NCBI RefSeq assembly: GCF_001695575.1
Contig: NZ_LUAX01000003.1
Span: 62,001 to 126,000 of the forward strand
Length of the DNA stretch: 64,000 nucleotides
DNA from: Vibrio europaeus
Lineage (GTDB): Bacteria; Pseudomonadota; Gammaproteobacteria; Enterobacterales; Vibrionaceae
Direction of reading: 5' to 3'
The translations under genes and the position numbers were made by a program. Below the pieces are notes generated by a model. The model saw nothing but the letters and a program-made list of their open reading frames with translations. It did not search any database and was not told the DNA's origin. How positions within the stretch are numbered: the first letter of the stretch is position 1; each line of letters opens with the position of its first letter. Positions 18,112 through 27,134 of this stretch are shown here, one piece after another.

Positions 18112-21100
18112 CTATTCAGCTTCGATGACTTGGTTAGCCTGCTCTTCCACTTTATGTACTCTGCCAAGCATCAACAGACAAGGTGTCAGTACTAAGGTCA
18201 ATACAGTAGCAAAGGCTAATCCACCCGCTACCGCTGTCGCCAATTGCGACCACCACTGAGTGCTTGGCGCGCCAAATTCGATCTTCTGATTGATGAGATC
18301 GATGTTCATTTCTAGCACCATAGGCAGTAGACCAAGTATGGTTGTCACCGTAGTTAACAACACAGGTCTTAAACGCTGCACACCCGTACGTAATATTGCT
18401 TCACGTTTATCGAGCCCGCGTTTTAGTAGTTGATTGTAGGTATCAATTAACACGATATTGTTGTTAACCACGATCCCTGCAAGAGCAATAACGCCAATAC
18501 CTGACATGATGATGCCAAACGGTTTTTGGAATACAAGTAAGCCGACAAATACCCCCACTGTAGAAAACAGCACAGCACTTAGAATCAAAAATGCCTGATA
18601 GAAGCTATTGAACTGAGTTATCAAAATCAGCGCCATCACTACCAAGGCGACCAAGAAAGCGTTTTGTAGGAAAGCAGAAGAGTTTTCTTGCTCTTCATTC
18701 TGACCACGGATCTTAAACTCAACACTCGAAGGGAGATCGAGCTTGGAAACCGCCTCATTGATTTTTGGCAACTCCAATGCGAGGTTATAGCCCTCTTTCA
18801 TGTCGGCCATAATATTGATCACGCGATGTCCGTCGATACGGCGAATCGTATCTTGTTTATGCTCAGGAACAATGTTGGCAAAATTCGTAATCGGCACAAG
18901 ACCTGCAGCTGTTTTGACTCGTAATTGATCAAAGCGGCCAATATCACGTTTCTCTTCCGGATAACGAACCAAAATATCAACTTCTTCAGTTGCATCATCA
19001 GGTAGATAATCACCAATTTTCAGGCCATTAGTAACGAACTGAACCGTATTACCAACTAATGTTGCGTCTGCGGCAAAGCGCGAGGCATCATCACGACGAA
19101 TATCGATTTGCCAGTCGATCCCCTCTTTACTTGAGGTATCACTCAGGTTGGTAAACGCAGGGTAATTGTCTGCCCATTGCCTCACTAACTTTGCGGCGCC
19201 ATCGAGTTGATCCGGAATCCTCGCTGACATTTCAATCACCAGGTCATGCTCAACAGGTGGGCCTGCATCTGGGAACTTGTACTCAATTTCCACCCCTGCA
19301 TATTGATCCGTTTGTTGCTTGAGCTCTTCGATGATCTCTTTGACTTTACGGCGATATTGCCAATCCACTGGTGTAATTTGGATTTGTCCGATTTCGTCAT
19401 CGCCACCTGTTTTGGTGTAGACACTTTCAAACTCATCATGCCCAAGCATCACCGCCTCAATGTCACGCATGATAACGTCTTTCTCATCTAGGGAAAGATC
19501 GCCATAAGAGCGCACTTTAACGGTAAAGAAAGGCGGATCAACTTCAGGGAAGAACTCAGCGCCTAAGCCCGCTTTGGCGTAAGTGAATCCCACCGCAATG
19601 GCTAACAGAATTGCACTCAACAAAATCTTAAGTGGATGGCGAATCGCGATATCTAAGGTATGGAAATAGAGCTTAGTGATACCGGTCGCTTTAGAGAAAT
19701 CACCGTCATGCAAGGCAACCATTTTTTCACGCTGCGCTTTGGTTACGTGTTGCGGTCGGCCAATTAAGCTCCCTAGTACAGGAACGAGCAATAACGCCAT
19801 TGCCAGTGATGCGGTTAACGTTGCGATCAAGGTAAGCGGCAAGTACTTCATAAACTCACCCGTCACATCAGGCCAGAAAAGCAGTGGGGCAAATGCTGCT
19901 AAAGTCGTCGCCGTTGACGCAGTAATAGGCCACGCCATACGTTTCGCCGCATCTCGATATGCCTCTCTACGTGGCGTCCCCTCTTGCATGCGCCTATCGG
20001 CAAACTCTGTCACCACAATGGCACCGTCCACCAGCATACCCACGGCCATAATCAGCGAGAACAACACCACGATGTTAACCGTCAAGCCAAATACGGACAG
20101 AACTAACAGCCCGGTCAGGAAGGAGCCAGGTATCGACACCCCAACCAAGAAAGCGGTTCGAACGCCTAAAATCGCGATGATGACAATAACAACTAAAATG
20201 ATCGCCGACAGGATGTTGTTTTGCAGATCGTTAAGCATCATCTTAACGTCTTTGGATTGATCCCAAGTGTACTTAACTAACAGGTTATTCGGCCATTCAG
20301 GACGTTTTTGTGCCTCTTGCAATACCGTTTTAATTAGCGCAACGGTTTCGATGATGTTTTCGCCGGCACGCTTTTTCACATCAAGCACTACAGCCGATTT
20401 ACCATCGAGTCTGGCGTAGCTTTCTGGATCTCGGAAAGCTCGACGTACGGTCGCGACATCACCAAAAGTGATTACTTGCTTACCGTCTACCTTGACAGGC
20501 AGTTCAAGCACGTCTTTCAAGGAATCAAACACTGATGGCACTTTCACTGAGAAACGCCCATAACCGGTATCAACAAAGCCTGCCGCAACCACTTTGTTGT
20601 TCAAGGCAATCAGATTGTAGATATCTCCTTGATCAAGCCCGTAGCTTTCCATTAAAAGCGGATCAACCACGATCTCAACAATATCTTCGCGATCACCAGC
20701 AATATCCACTTCAAGGATCTGACGATAGCTCTCAAGCTTATCTCTTAGTTGGCGTGCAATCTGAACTATAGTGCGCTCTGGAACCGTTCCATAAAGCACG
20801 ATAGATAAAGCCGGCTCTTCTGACGCCAAAGTCACTTCATTAACTGTAGGTTCATCACTATCGCTAGGTAGCTTAGGCTTAGCGAGATCAACGGCTTCAC
20901 GCACATCTGCCATCGCTTTATTGAGATCGACACCGACACTAAATTCCAGCATCACAGAGGCATGCCCCTCCGATGCGGTAGAGGTCATCTCTTTGACCCC
21001 TTCTATCGACCTTAACTCTTGCTCGATTGGGCGTACTAGCAGTCTTTCTGCGTCTGATGGCGAAATGCCTTGGTGCCCTACCGATACATAGATAATTGGA

Positions 21101-21228
21101 ATGGTAATATCTGGACTCGATTCTTTGGGAATCGTCACGTAGGTCGCAGCGCCAGCAAGAAGAATAAACACCAACAACACCATCATGGTGCGCGTGCGAG
21201 AAAGCGCAGCATCAATCAATGCAAACAT
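18112..21228 (-). CDS. vexM: RND efflux transporter, inner-membrane subunit (VexM-like)
   Basis: Proton-driven HAE1-type resistance-nodulation-division pump of 1038 residues, with the AcrB layout of 12 helices and two large periplasmic loops. The TM4 signature reads LVDGAIVV (D401, G402), where AcrB has two Asp. TM10 reads GIVVNNNIVLID, with N922 where AcrB has Lys940. The TM11 Arg (RLRPVLLT) is kept. The proton relay therefore differs from AcrB. It starts 11 bp after the adaptor gene with a strong ribosome site (AGGAGG). The symbol rests on position beside tyrS and erpA, which matches V. cholerae VC0628-VC0629 as I remember it. No outer-membrane factor is encoded here. Confidence 0.88.
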   Translation of the reverse strand: MFALIDAALSRTRTMMVLLVFILLAGAATYVTIPKESSPDITIPIIYVSVGHQGISPSDAERLLVRPIEQELRSIEGVKEMTSTASEGHASVMLEFSVGVDLNKAMADVREAVDLAKPKLPSDSDEPTVNEVTLASEEPALSIVLYGTVPERTIVQIARQLRDKLESYRQILEVDIAGDREDIVEIVVDPLLMESYGLDQGDIYNLIALNNKVVAAGFVDTGYGRFSVKVPSVFDSLKDVLELPVKVDGKQVITFGDVATVRRAFRDPESYARLDGKSAVVLDVKKRAGENIIETVALIKTVLQEAQKRPEWPNNLLVKYTWDQSKDVKMMLNDLQNNILSAIILVVIVIIAILGVRTAFLVGVSIPGSFLTGLLVLSVFGLTVNIVVLFSLIMAVGMLVDGAIVVTEFADRRMQEGTPRREAYRDAAKRMAWPITASTATTLAAFAPLLFWPDVTGEFMKYLPLTLIATLTASLAMALLLVPVLGSLIGRPQHVTKAQREKMVALHDGDFSKATGITKLYFHTLDIAIRHPLKILLSAILLAIAVGFTYAKAGLGAEFFPEVDPPFFTVKVRSYGDLSLDEKDVIMRDIEAVMLGHDEFESVYTKTGGDDEIGQIQITPVDWQYRRKVKEIIEELKQQTDQYAGVEIEYKFPDAGPPVEHDLVIEMSARIPDQLDGAAKLVRQWADNYPAFTNLSDTSSKEGIDWQIDIRRDDASRFAADATLVGNTVQFVTNGLKIGDYLPDDATEEVDILVRYPEEKRDIGRFDQLRVKTAAGLVPITNFANIVPEHKQDTIRRIDGHRVINIMADMKEGYNLALELPKINEAVSKLDLPSSVEFKIRGQNEEQENSSAFLQNAFLVALVVMALILITQFNSFYQAFLILSAVLFSTVGVFVGLLVFQKPFGIIMSGIGVIALAGIVVNNNIVLIDTYNQLLKRGLDKREAILRTGVQRLRPVLLTTVTTILGLLPMVLEMNIDLINQKIEFGAPSTQWWSQLATAVAGGLAFATVLTLVLTPCLLMLGRVHKVEEQANQVIEAE

Positions 21229-21239
21229 AACCGCGCCTC

Positions 21240-22322
21240 CTAATCTTGCTGCTCTACAGCGATAACTTGATCGCCATCGCGAACAAAGCCCTGACCTGTA
21301 GTGACAATATCAACACTCTCGCCCAATCCTGTCAGCCACACGCCATCTTGCTCAGCTTTAACGAGGTTAATAGGAACAAACTTAATACGATCTGCGACTA
21401 GAGTTTTAACCCCAAGATTCCCGTCATCATCTAGAGCGAGCATGGCTGGAGTAACTTTGATAGCGAGTTGATCTTGCAAGTTCAATGTCACTTCAGTACT
21501 GATACCAGCAGGGACTCTCTGCTTAGGGTTGGGCAGCTCAATTTCTATCGGAAAGGTGTTGGTCGAGTCAGACGAAACACGCGAAATGTAACGAACTTTG
21601 CCTTGTGCCTGTTGGCCATTAATAAAGCGAACTTGCGCTTGTTGACCGAGCACTAAATCTTGAATGTGTCGCTCGCTGACATCGGCTTCAATCACGATCA
21701 TACTCAAATCAAGTAAGCTCGCGACGGGATCGCCAATACCGACAAAGTCCCCTTTTTCAATAAACAGATGATCGACAACTCCAGTAAACGGCGCAGTCAC
21801 GGAGGTATTCCGCAAAGCAATTTTGGCATTGCTTACCATGGCTTTAGCTTCGACCAATCCCGCCTGAGCGTTGGTGAAGGCCACCTCACCCTGCAAACCT
21901 TTACTTTGCAGTGACTTGGCCGCTTTAAACTCTTTCTCTTTCACCTTAAGCATGGCTTGCGCACGCTCAAGCTGAATCTCAAGATCACCTTTATCAATCA
22001 GGGCAATCACTTGCCCTTGCTTAACATTGTCCCCTTTGGAAACTTTGAGCTGGGTAATTTTACCTGCAATCTCAGCGCCTAGTTTTGCTTGCTTATTGGG
22101 AGCGGTCCGCCCATAGAGATCGATGCTCTTATGGGTAGGATTGGCGACAAACGAAGTGAAAGCAACCTTAGCTAAAGGGATCTCCTGTTCATTGTGTTGA
22201 GGTGTCGAGTCTTCGGCATTTAGCATACCGACGCCAAGCCAGAGCGTAAGTACAGTGACTAAAAAAAGAGATACAAGATAAGGTCTGGTCGCGATAAAAC
22301 GCAACGGAGAGATACTAGCCAT
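21240..22322 (-). CDS. vexL: RND periplasmic adaptor (VexL-like)
   Basis: Membrane-fusion protein linking the pump to a TolC-type outer-membrane channel. An N-terminal membrane anchor (about 12-32) is followed by the lipoyl-like half motif (GAEIAGKITQLKVSKGDNVKQG), a short alpha-helical hairpin (ALIDKGDLEIQLERAQ...), the second lipoyl half (TSVTAPFTGVVDHL) and beta-barrel domains. At 360 residues it is a typical HlyD/AcrA family member. The ribosome site is AAGGA. 250 bp upstream separate it from erpA; apart from the erpA terminator I see no clear operator there. Confidence 0.88.
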   Translation of the reverse strand: MASISPLRFIATRPYLVSLFLVTVLTLWLGVGMLNAEDSTPQHNEQEIPLAKVAFTSFVANPTHKSIDLYGRTAPNKQAKLGAEIAGKITQLKVSKGDNVKQGQVIALIDKGDLEIQLERAQAMLKVKEKEFKAAKSLQSKGLQGEVAFTNAQAGLVEAKAMVSNAKIALRNTSVTAPFTGVVDHLFIEKGDFVGIGDPVASLLDLSMIVIEADVSERHIQDLVLGQQAQVRFINGQQAQGKVRYISRVSSDSTNTFPIEIELPNPKQRVPAGISTEVTLNLQDQLAIKVTPAMLALDDDGNLGVKTLVADRIKFVPINLVKAEQDGVWLTGLGESVDIVTTGQGFVRDGDQVIAVEQQD

Positions 22323-22522
22323 AACTATCCTTAGTAATTCTATATCGCATCCTAGTTCAACCGTAACAACCTACGTAACAGTGACTAGGTAAGCCTTAGA
22401 TATAGGGGCTCACGAGATTCATTCGTGAGAAGTATTATTCAGGATATAAATTAACCAAACAAAAATAAAATACAGTTGGACAGTATTTCAGAGTAGGTCT
22501 CAGTTTCTGGAATCTGAGAGGC

Positions 22523-22557
22523 AGATAAAACAAAGGCTGCAATCAATGCAGCCTTTG
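22523..22557 (-). terminator. Intrinsic terminator of erpA
   Basis: CAAAGGCTGCA (22531-22541) and TGCAGCCTTTG (22547-22557) form a perfect 11-pair stem. The minus-strand tail is TTTGTTTTA. Confidence 0.8.
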
Positions 22558-22573
22558 ACAAAACAGTCAGTGA

Positions 22574-22915
22574 TTAAACACTAAAAGATGCGCCACAGCC
22601 ACAAGTAGTGGTTGCATTCGGGTTATTTACGAAGAAGCGCGAGCCTTCAAGGCCTTCAGTGTAATCGACTTGTCCACCCACTAGGTACTGAAGGCTCATA
22701 GGGTCAACGACTAAAGTCACGCCACTATTTACAATCGTGGTATCACCTTCATTGACGCTTTCGTCAAACGTAAACCCGTATTGGAAGCCGCTACAGCCGC
22801 CGCCCGTGATGTACACACGTAGCTTCAGGTTTGGGTTCTCTTCTTCAGCAATTAAAGCGCCTACTCGCTGAGCCGCTGCATCTGAAAATGTTAATGGGAT
22901 ATTTACTTCGCTCAC
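22574..22915 (-). CDS. erpA: Iron-sulfur cluster insertion protein ErpA
   Basis: A-type carrier that delivers Fe-S clusters to apoproteins such as IspG/IspH. The three conserved cysteines are present in GGGCSGF and the C-terminal CGCGASF. I chose GTG 22915 (113 residues) because it gives the E. coli N-terminus ([14 protein letters not shown]) and follows GAGG at 5 bp; the frame stays open upstream for 12 codons. It is divergent from hemL, and that neighbour, whose gene also needs metal-cofactor supply for its pathway, is conserved in Vibrio. Confidence 0.95.
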   Translation of the reverse strand: MSEVNIPLTFSDAAAQRVGALIAEEENPNLKLRVYITGGGCSGFQYGFTFDESVNEGDTTIVNSGVTLVVDPMSLQYLVGGQVDYTEGLEGSRFFVNNPNATTTCGCGASFSV

Positions 22916-23166
22916 GATGACCTCTCTCAGTCTTCTGCATCCAGACTGCACTCACCATCTGGAACTTATCTTTTAATATTGCAGTGATTATCTAATACCT
23001 GAGTGAAGCGTTCAAGTATTCACCACTTTTCAAGCCATTTTTTGCACTATTTGCGGTTTATTTGCTGTCAAAGTATTCAGAATGTGGCGCAAAGCGTTTT
23101 ATTGAATCCGGCAGGGCAGGTACAATGCGAGCCAAATTGGTCCGAGCAATCAAAAGAGGATATCCC

Positions 23167-24459
23167 ATGACCAAATCAGCTGATCTATTTCAAAAAGCAC
23201 AGCAAACCATTCCTGGTGGCGTGAACTCTCCAGTACGTGCTTTTAACGGCGTTGGTGGCGCGCCAATCTTCGTAGAACGTGCCGATGGCCCATTGATTTT
23301 TGATGCTGATGGTAAAGCCTACATCGACTACGTAGGCTCTTGGGGGCCAATGATTCTTGGTCACAACCACGCCGTTATCCGTGAAGCTGTTATTGATGCA
23401 GCACAGCGTGGTCTAAGCTTTGGCGCTCCAACTGAAATGGAAATTGCTATGGCTGAGCTTGTGTCAGAACTTGTCCCAACAATGGAGCAAGTTCGCATGG
23501 TAAGTTCAGGTACAGAAGCGACAATGAGTGCAATTCGCCTAGCGCGTGGCTACACTGGCCGTGACAAAATTATGAAGTTTGAAGGCTGTTACCACGGTCA
23601 CGCAGACAGCCTACTGGTTAAAGCAGGCTCTGGCGCACTGACTTTAGGTCAACCAAGCTCACCTGGTGTTCCTGCTGATTTTGCGAAGCACACGCTAACC
23701 GCAACATTTAACGACCTAGATTCAGTACGTGAACTGTTTGCGGCAAACAAAGGTGAGATCGCTTGTATCATCGTAGAGCCAGTGGCTGGCAACATGAACT
23801 GTATTCCACCAGTAGAAGGTTTCCACGAAGGACTGCGTCAAATCTGTGATGAAGAAGGCGCACTGTTGATCTTTGATGAAGTAATGACAGGCTTCCGCGT
23901 TGCTCTAGGCGGCGCACAAGGCTACTACAACATCAAGCCAGACCTTACAACTCTAGGTAAAGTTATTGGTGGCGGTATGCCAGTTGGCGCATTCGGTGGT
24001 CGTAAAGAAGTCATGCAACATATCGCACCAACAGGTCCTGTTTACCAAGCGGGAACACTTTCTGGTAACCCAGTGGCAATGGCAGCAGGCTTTGCATGTT
24101 TGAACCTGTTAAAAGAAGAAGGCAATGAAAAACGCTTAGCTTCAAAAACCAAGCAACTTGCAGAAGGCTTTAAAGCTCTGGCTGACAACCACAACATCCC
24201 ATTAGTGGTTAACCAAGTTGGCGGTATGTTTGGCTTCTTCTTCACTGACCAGGAAAGCATTACTCGCTACGAAGATGTGACGAAATGTGATATTGAACGC
24301 TTCAAACGCTTCTTCCACCTAATGCTTGACCACGGCGTTTACCTGGCTCCGTCAGCATTCGAAGCAAGCTTCACATCACTTGCTCACGGTAGCAAAGAGA
24401 TTGAAGCGACACTAGAAGCGGCTGACCGCTGTTTCGCAATTATTGCTGCAGAATCATAA
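23167..24459 (+). CDS. hemL: Glutamate-1-semialdehyde 2,1-aminomutase
   Basis: PLP enzyme that converts glutamate-1-semialdehyde to 5-aminolevulinate in the C5 haem pathway. The PLP-binding lysine is K265 in [11 protein letters not shown]. Conserved [10 protein letters not shown] and [10 protein letters not shown] segments are present. I chose the ATG at 23167 (430 residues); it follows AAGAGG and matches the family start. The frame is open 35 codons further upstream, but that part has no family match. Confidence 0.97.
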   Translation: MTKSADLFQKAQQTIPGGVNSPVRAFNGVGGAPIFVERADGPLIFDADGKAYIDYVGSWGPMILGHNHAVIREAVIDAAQRGLSFGAPTEMEIAMAELVSELVPTMEQVRMVSSGTEATMSAIRLARGYTGRDKIMKFEGCYHGHADSLLVKAGSGALTLGQPSSPGVPADFAKHTLTATFNDLDSVRELFAANKGEIACIIVEPVAGNMNCIPPVEGFHEGLRQICDEEGALLIFDEVMTGFRVALGGAQGYYNIKPDLTTLGKVIGGGMPVGAFGGRKEVMQHIAPTGPVYQAGTLSGNPVAMAAGFACLNLLKEEGNEKRLASKTKQLAEGFKALADNHNIPLVVNQVGGMFGFFFTDQESITRYEDVTKCDIERFKRFFHLMLDHGVYLAPSAFEASFTSLAHGSKEIEATLEAADRCFAIIAAES

Positions 24460-24481
24460 TTATAGCGCTTGATACGAAATG

Positions 24482-24505
24482 AAGGCTGCTGAGTGCAGCC
24501 TTTTT
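24482..24505 (+). terminator. Intrinsic terminator of hemL
   Basis: AAGGCTGC (24482-24489) pairs with GCAGCCTT (24495-24502) and is followed by a short T run to 24505. Its last bases overlap the stop codon of the opposing small ORF. Confidence 0.88.
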
Positions 24506-24623
24506 ATTGCCAGTTAACGACCACTAATACCGCCAGACCTAACAACATCAAAGCAAACCAAGGTATTTTTCGCTTAGGCTCGCTCTTACTATCGCAACAT
24601 TTCTCTTTCTCACAACAGCCCAT
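24504..24623 (-). CDS. Small Cys-rich single-pass membrane protein, 39 residues
   Basis: A short ORF on the minus strand, ATG 24623 to TAA 24504, which ordinary length cut-offs miss. The N-terminus MGCCEKEKCCDS has four cysteines in two CC pairs and is highly charged. A basic stretch (EPKRKI) precedes one hydrophobic helix, WFALMLLGLAVLVVV, and the protein ends NWQ. The layout (positive-inside, then one helix) fits an inner-membrane protein with a cytosolic Cys-rich head. The ribosome site is GGAAGG, rather close to the ATG. It is convergent with hemL and fills an otherwise empty gap. I do not recognise a family; metal or redox sensing is a guess from the cysteines and the erpA/hemL neighbourhood. 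Confidence 0.6.
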   Translation of the reverse strand: MGCCEKEKCCDSKSEPKRKIPWFALMLLGLAVLVVVNWQ

Positions 24624-24722
24624 AATCCTTCCACTCCGCAAATAACATTTTGATTTTACGTTGAACACTCAGACGTTTACCGCCATTATATTGATACAGT
24701 ATCAAAATCTTGGACAATAAAA

Positions 24723-25808
24723 GTGTCAGATAAAGTCAAATTAACTTCCAGCCATTGGGTATTGATTGTTGCCTTACTTGCTGCTGGGCTTGCTTGCTTT
24801 TTGCTAGTTGAGCCTTACATCAACTCAATTGTCATGGCATTTATCATCTCACTACTGATGTTTCCTATTCATGAGTGGATTGAAAAACGCATGCCGAAGC
24901 ACACCAATTTGGCTTCGCTACTCTCATGTATCGTGCTCACCTTCATCATTGTTTTCCCGCTGCTATTTGTCTTTGCCGCTATCGTTCAGCAAGGATCTGC
25001 TTTCTCGCAAAATGTCTATCAATGGGTCACTCATGGCGGTATTCAAACAATTTTTGACCACCCTTGGGTTGTGAATGGACTGTCACTGGTCAATACCTAC
25101 TTGCCGTTTGATACCATTAGCCCTCAAGAAATTGCCCAAAAAGTAGCGCAATTTGCGACCTCTTTCGGCAGTAATCTAGTGGGTATTAGCGCTAAGATCT
25201 TAGGCGATGCGACTAACTTCTTAATGGATTTCTTCTTGATGCTGTTCGTGTTGTTTTTCTTACTGCGCGATCACGACAAAATCATCAGTGCGATTCGACA
25301 CATTTTACCTCTGTCACGCAGCCAAGAAGACAAGCTACTGGATGAAGTGGAACAGGTGGCTAAATCTGCCGTGATGGGCTCATTCTTAACGGCCATCGCT
25401 CAAGGCTTTGCAGGCGGTATTGGTATGTGGATTGCTGGGTTCCCGGGCTTATTCTGGGGCACTATGATGGGCTTTGCTTCCTTTATCCCTGTCGTGGGAA
25501 CCGCGCTAATCTGGATACCGGCCGCGATTTACTTGTTCTTAATCGGTGATACCACATGGGCGATTTTCTTAACGGTTTGGAGCGTCGCGATCGTTGGTTC
25601 GATTGATAACATACTGCGTCCACTATTAATGCAAGGTAGTGCGGGAATGAATACGTTAATGATCTTCTTCTCACTGCTTGGTGGTCTACACCTATTTGGC
25701 TTAATTGGCTTAATCTACGGTCCAATAATCTTTGCCGTGACTATGGTATTGTTCAATATCTATGAAGAAGAGTTCCAAGGCTTCCTCGATCAACAAGATC
25801 GCAGCTAG
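24723..25808 (+). CDS. AI-2E family (UPF0118/PerM-like) transporter
   Basis: Polytopic inner-membrane protein of 361 residues and about eight helices, related to E. coli YdiK/TqsA/PerM. Conserved features are the central LVGISAKILGDATNFLMDFFLMLFVLFFLLRD region (helices 4-5) and the GxxxFIPVVGT and IDNILRPLLM motifs typical of the family. Substrate unknown: family members have been linked to AI-2 export and Na+/H+ exchange. The start is a GTG at 24723. Confidence 0.85.
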   Translation: MSDKVKLTSSHWVLIVALLAAGLACFLLVEPYINSIVMAFIISLLMFPIHEWIEKRMPKHTNLASLLSCIVLTFIIVFPLLFVFAAIVQQGSAFSQNVYQWVTHGGIQTIFDHPWVVNGLSLVNTYLPFDTISPQEIAQKVAQFATSFGSNLVGISAKILGDATNFLMDFFLMLFVLFFLLRDHDKIISAIRHILPLSRSQEDKLLDEVEQVAKSAVMGSFLTAIAQGFAGGIGMWIAGFPGLFWGTMMGFASFIPVVGTALIWIPAAIYLFLIGDTTWAIFLTVWSVAIVGSIDNILRPLLMQGSAGMNTLMIFFSLLGGLHLFGLIGLIYGPIIFAVTMVLFNIYEEEFQGFLDQQDRS

Positions 25809-25850
25809 CTTGTAAGTTAGGCTCTATTGGCCGAGTTTATCACTTCAAGA

Positions 25851-25888
25851 TGAGGGAGGATTATGCGAAAATCCTCCCTCATTTTTTT
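25851..25888 (+). terminator. Intrinsic terminator after the AI-2E family gene
   Basis: TGAGGGAGGATT (25851-25862) and AATCCTCCCTCA (25870-25881) form a perfect 12-pair stem followed by seven T. It ends 15 bp before the rsmC ATG, so rsmC must have a promoter overlapping or just before this hairpin, or be expressed by readthrough. Confidence 0.93.
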
Positions 25889-25902
25889 ATACTGAGTTTG
25901 CT

Positions 25903-26925
25903 ATGTCTGCTTATATTGCACCAAGTCAAATCGCTGAGAGACAGTTTGCCTACTTCGAAGGTAAGCATGTTTTGGTCGCTGGAGAAGCTGAAGATCTTTT
26001 TCCCGTCGAACTTACTAAACACTGCCACTCTGTCACTGTCTTCACCACTAACTATGGTTACCATCGACAGTTGAGCGCATACTCGCAGGTGACAAGTGTC
26101 TTTGGTGCTGAATTTAACCAGCAGACTCAAGCCGATATGGTGCTGCTCTACTGGCCGAAAGCAAAAGCCGAAGCGGAATACTTGCTCGCCATGCTGATGG
26201 CAAAGCTAGGCAAAGACACAGAGATCGTGGTTGTCGGGGAAAACCGTTCAGGTGTGAAAAGCATCGAGAAAATGTTTAAGCCGTATGGCTTGATTACCAA
26301 ATATGATTCTGCACGTCGCTGCTCATTCTACTGGGGACAGTGTACTCAAGCTCCCGCCCCATTTGAGCTGCAAACTTGGTTTAAAACCTATCAAGTCGAA
26401 TATAAGCAAACTTCGTTAACGATTAAGAGCTTGCCGGGCGTATTTAGTCATGGTGAATTTGATATCGGTAGTAAGCTGCTACTTGATACGCTACCTAAAC
26501 TAAATGGCAAGGTGCTCGATTTTGGTTGTGGTGCGGGTGTTATCGGCGGTGTGATGGCACTACTGAATTCAGATATTGAACTAGAAATGTGTGACATTAG
26601 CGCCTTAGCCGTGGCATCGAGCAAAGCGACCTTAGAAGCCAACGGATTAACAGGTAAAGTCTTTGCCTCTGATGTTTATTCTGACACCAGCAATGATTAT
26701 GACTTTATTATTAGTAATCCACCGTTCCACGCGGGACTGGATACTAGCTATAGCGCAACAGAAACCTTGCTTGCCGAAGGTCCTAAGCAGAGCTCAAACC
26801 AAGGCCACTTATACATTGTCGCCAATAGCTTTTTGAAGTATCCACCGATTATTGAGCAGGCTTACGGTAATTGTGAGACGCTAAATAAGACCAACAAATT
26901 CGCTATTTACCACGCGAAAAAGTAA
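25903..26925 (+). CDS. rsmC: 16S rRNA m2G1207 methyltransferase
   Basis: SAM-dependent guanine-N2 methyltransferase for 16S rRNA G1207. It has the RsmC two-domain form: a degenerate N-terminal methyltransferase-like half and an active C-terminal half with the SAM loop [10 protein letters not shown] and the catalytic NPPF motif (ISNPPFHAG). At 340 residues it has E. coli length. No strong ribosome site is visible. In E. coli rsmC adjoins holD; here the two are 20 kb apart. Confidence 0.94.
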   Translation: MSAYIAPSQIAERQFAYFEGKHVLVAGEAEDLFPVELTKHCHSVTVFTTNYGYHRQLSAYSQVTSVFGAEFNQQTQADMVLLYWPKAKAEAEYLLAMLMAKLGKDTEIVVVGENRSGVKSIEKMFKPYGLITKYDSARRCSFYWGQCTQAPAPFELQTWFKTYQVEYKQTSLTIKSLPGVFSHGEFDIGSKLLLDTLPKLNGKVLDFGCGAGVIGGVMALLNSDIELEMCDISALAVASSKATLEANGLTGKVFASDVYSDTSNDYDFIISNPPFHAGLDTSYSATETLLAEGPKQSSNQGHLYIVANSFLKYPPIIEQAYGNCETLNKTNKFAIYHAKK

Positions 26926-26932
26926 TTTAATC

Positions 26933-26957
26933 GCCCAATCCCTCACTTGGATTGGGC
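26933..26957 (+). terminator. Hairpin after rsmC without U tract
   Basis: GCCCAATCC (26933-26941) and GGATTGGGC (26949-26957) form a perfect nine-pair stem. No T run follows, so it is either a weak terminator or an RNA-stabilising 3' hairpin. Confidence 0.5.
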
Positions 26958-27134
26958 AATATCCCGCCTATAACCATTAAATTTGCGCCACTCTCCACGC
27001 TTTGCCCCCAACTTACTTGTCAAAGTAAAAAAACTCGTTAATTTTGTCATCTTAGGAAAATAACGTTTTGTCTCGCTTATCTGGGTCGCCCTCTTCCATA
27101 TAAGCAGTATTGTTACGGAAACTAAACTCAGGCT

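Noticed and set aside
19676..20260. 194-codon open frame opposite the RND pump gene
   Set aside because: It is fully antisense to the conserved transporter, has no family resemblance or ribosome site, and its composition mirrors the pump's codon pattern.
23062..23166. 35-residue N-terminal extension of HemL
   Set aside because: It runs through the likely promoter (TACAAT) and ribosome site of hemL and has no family match.
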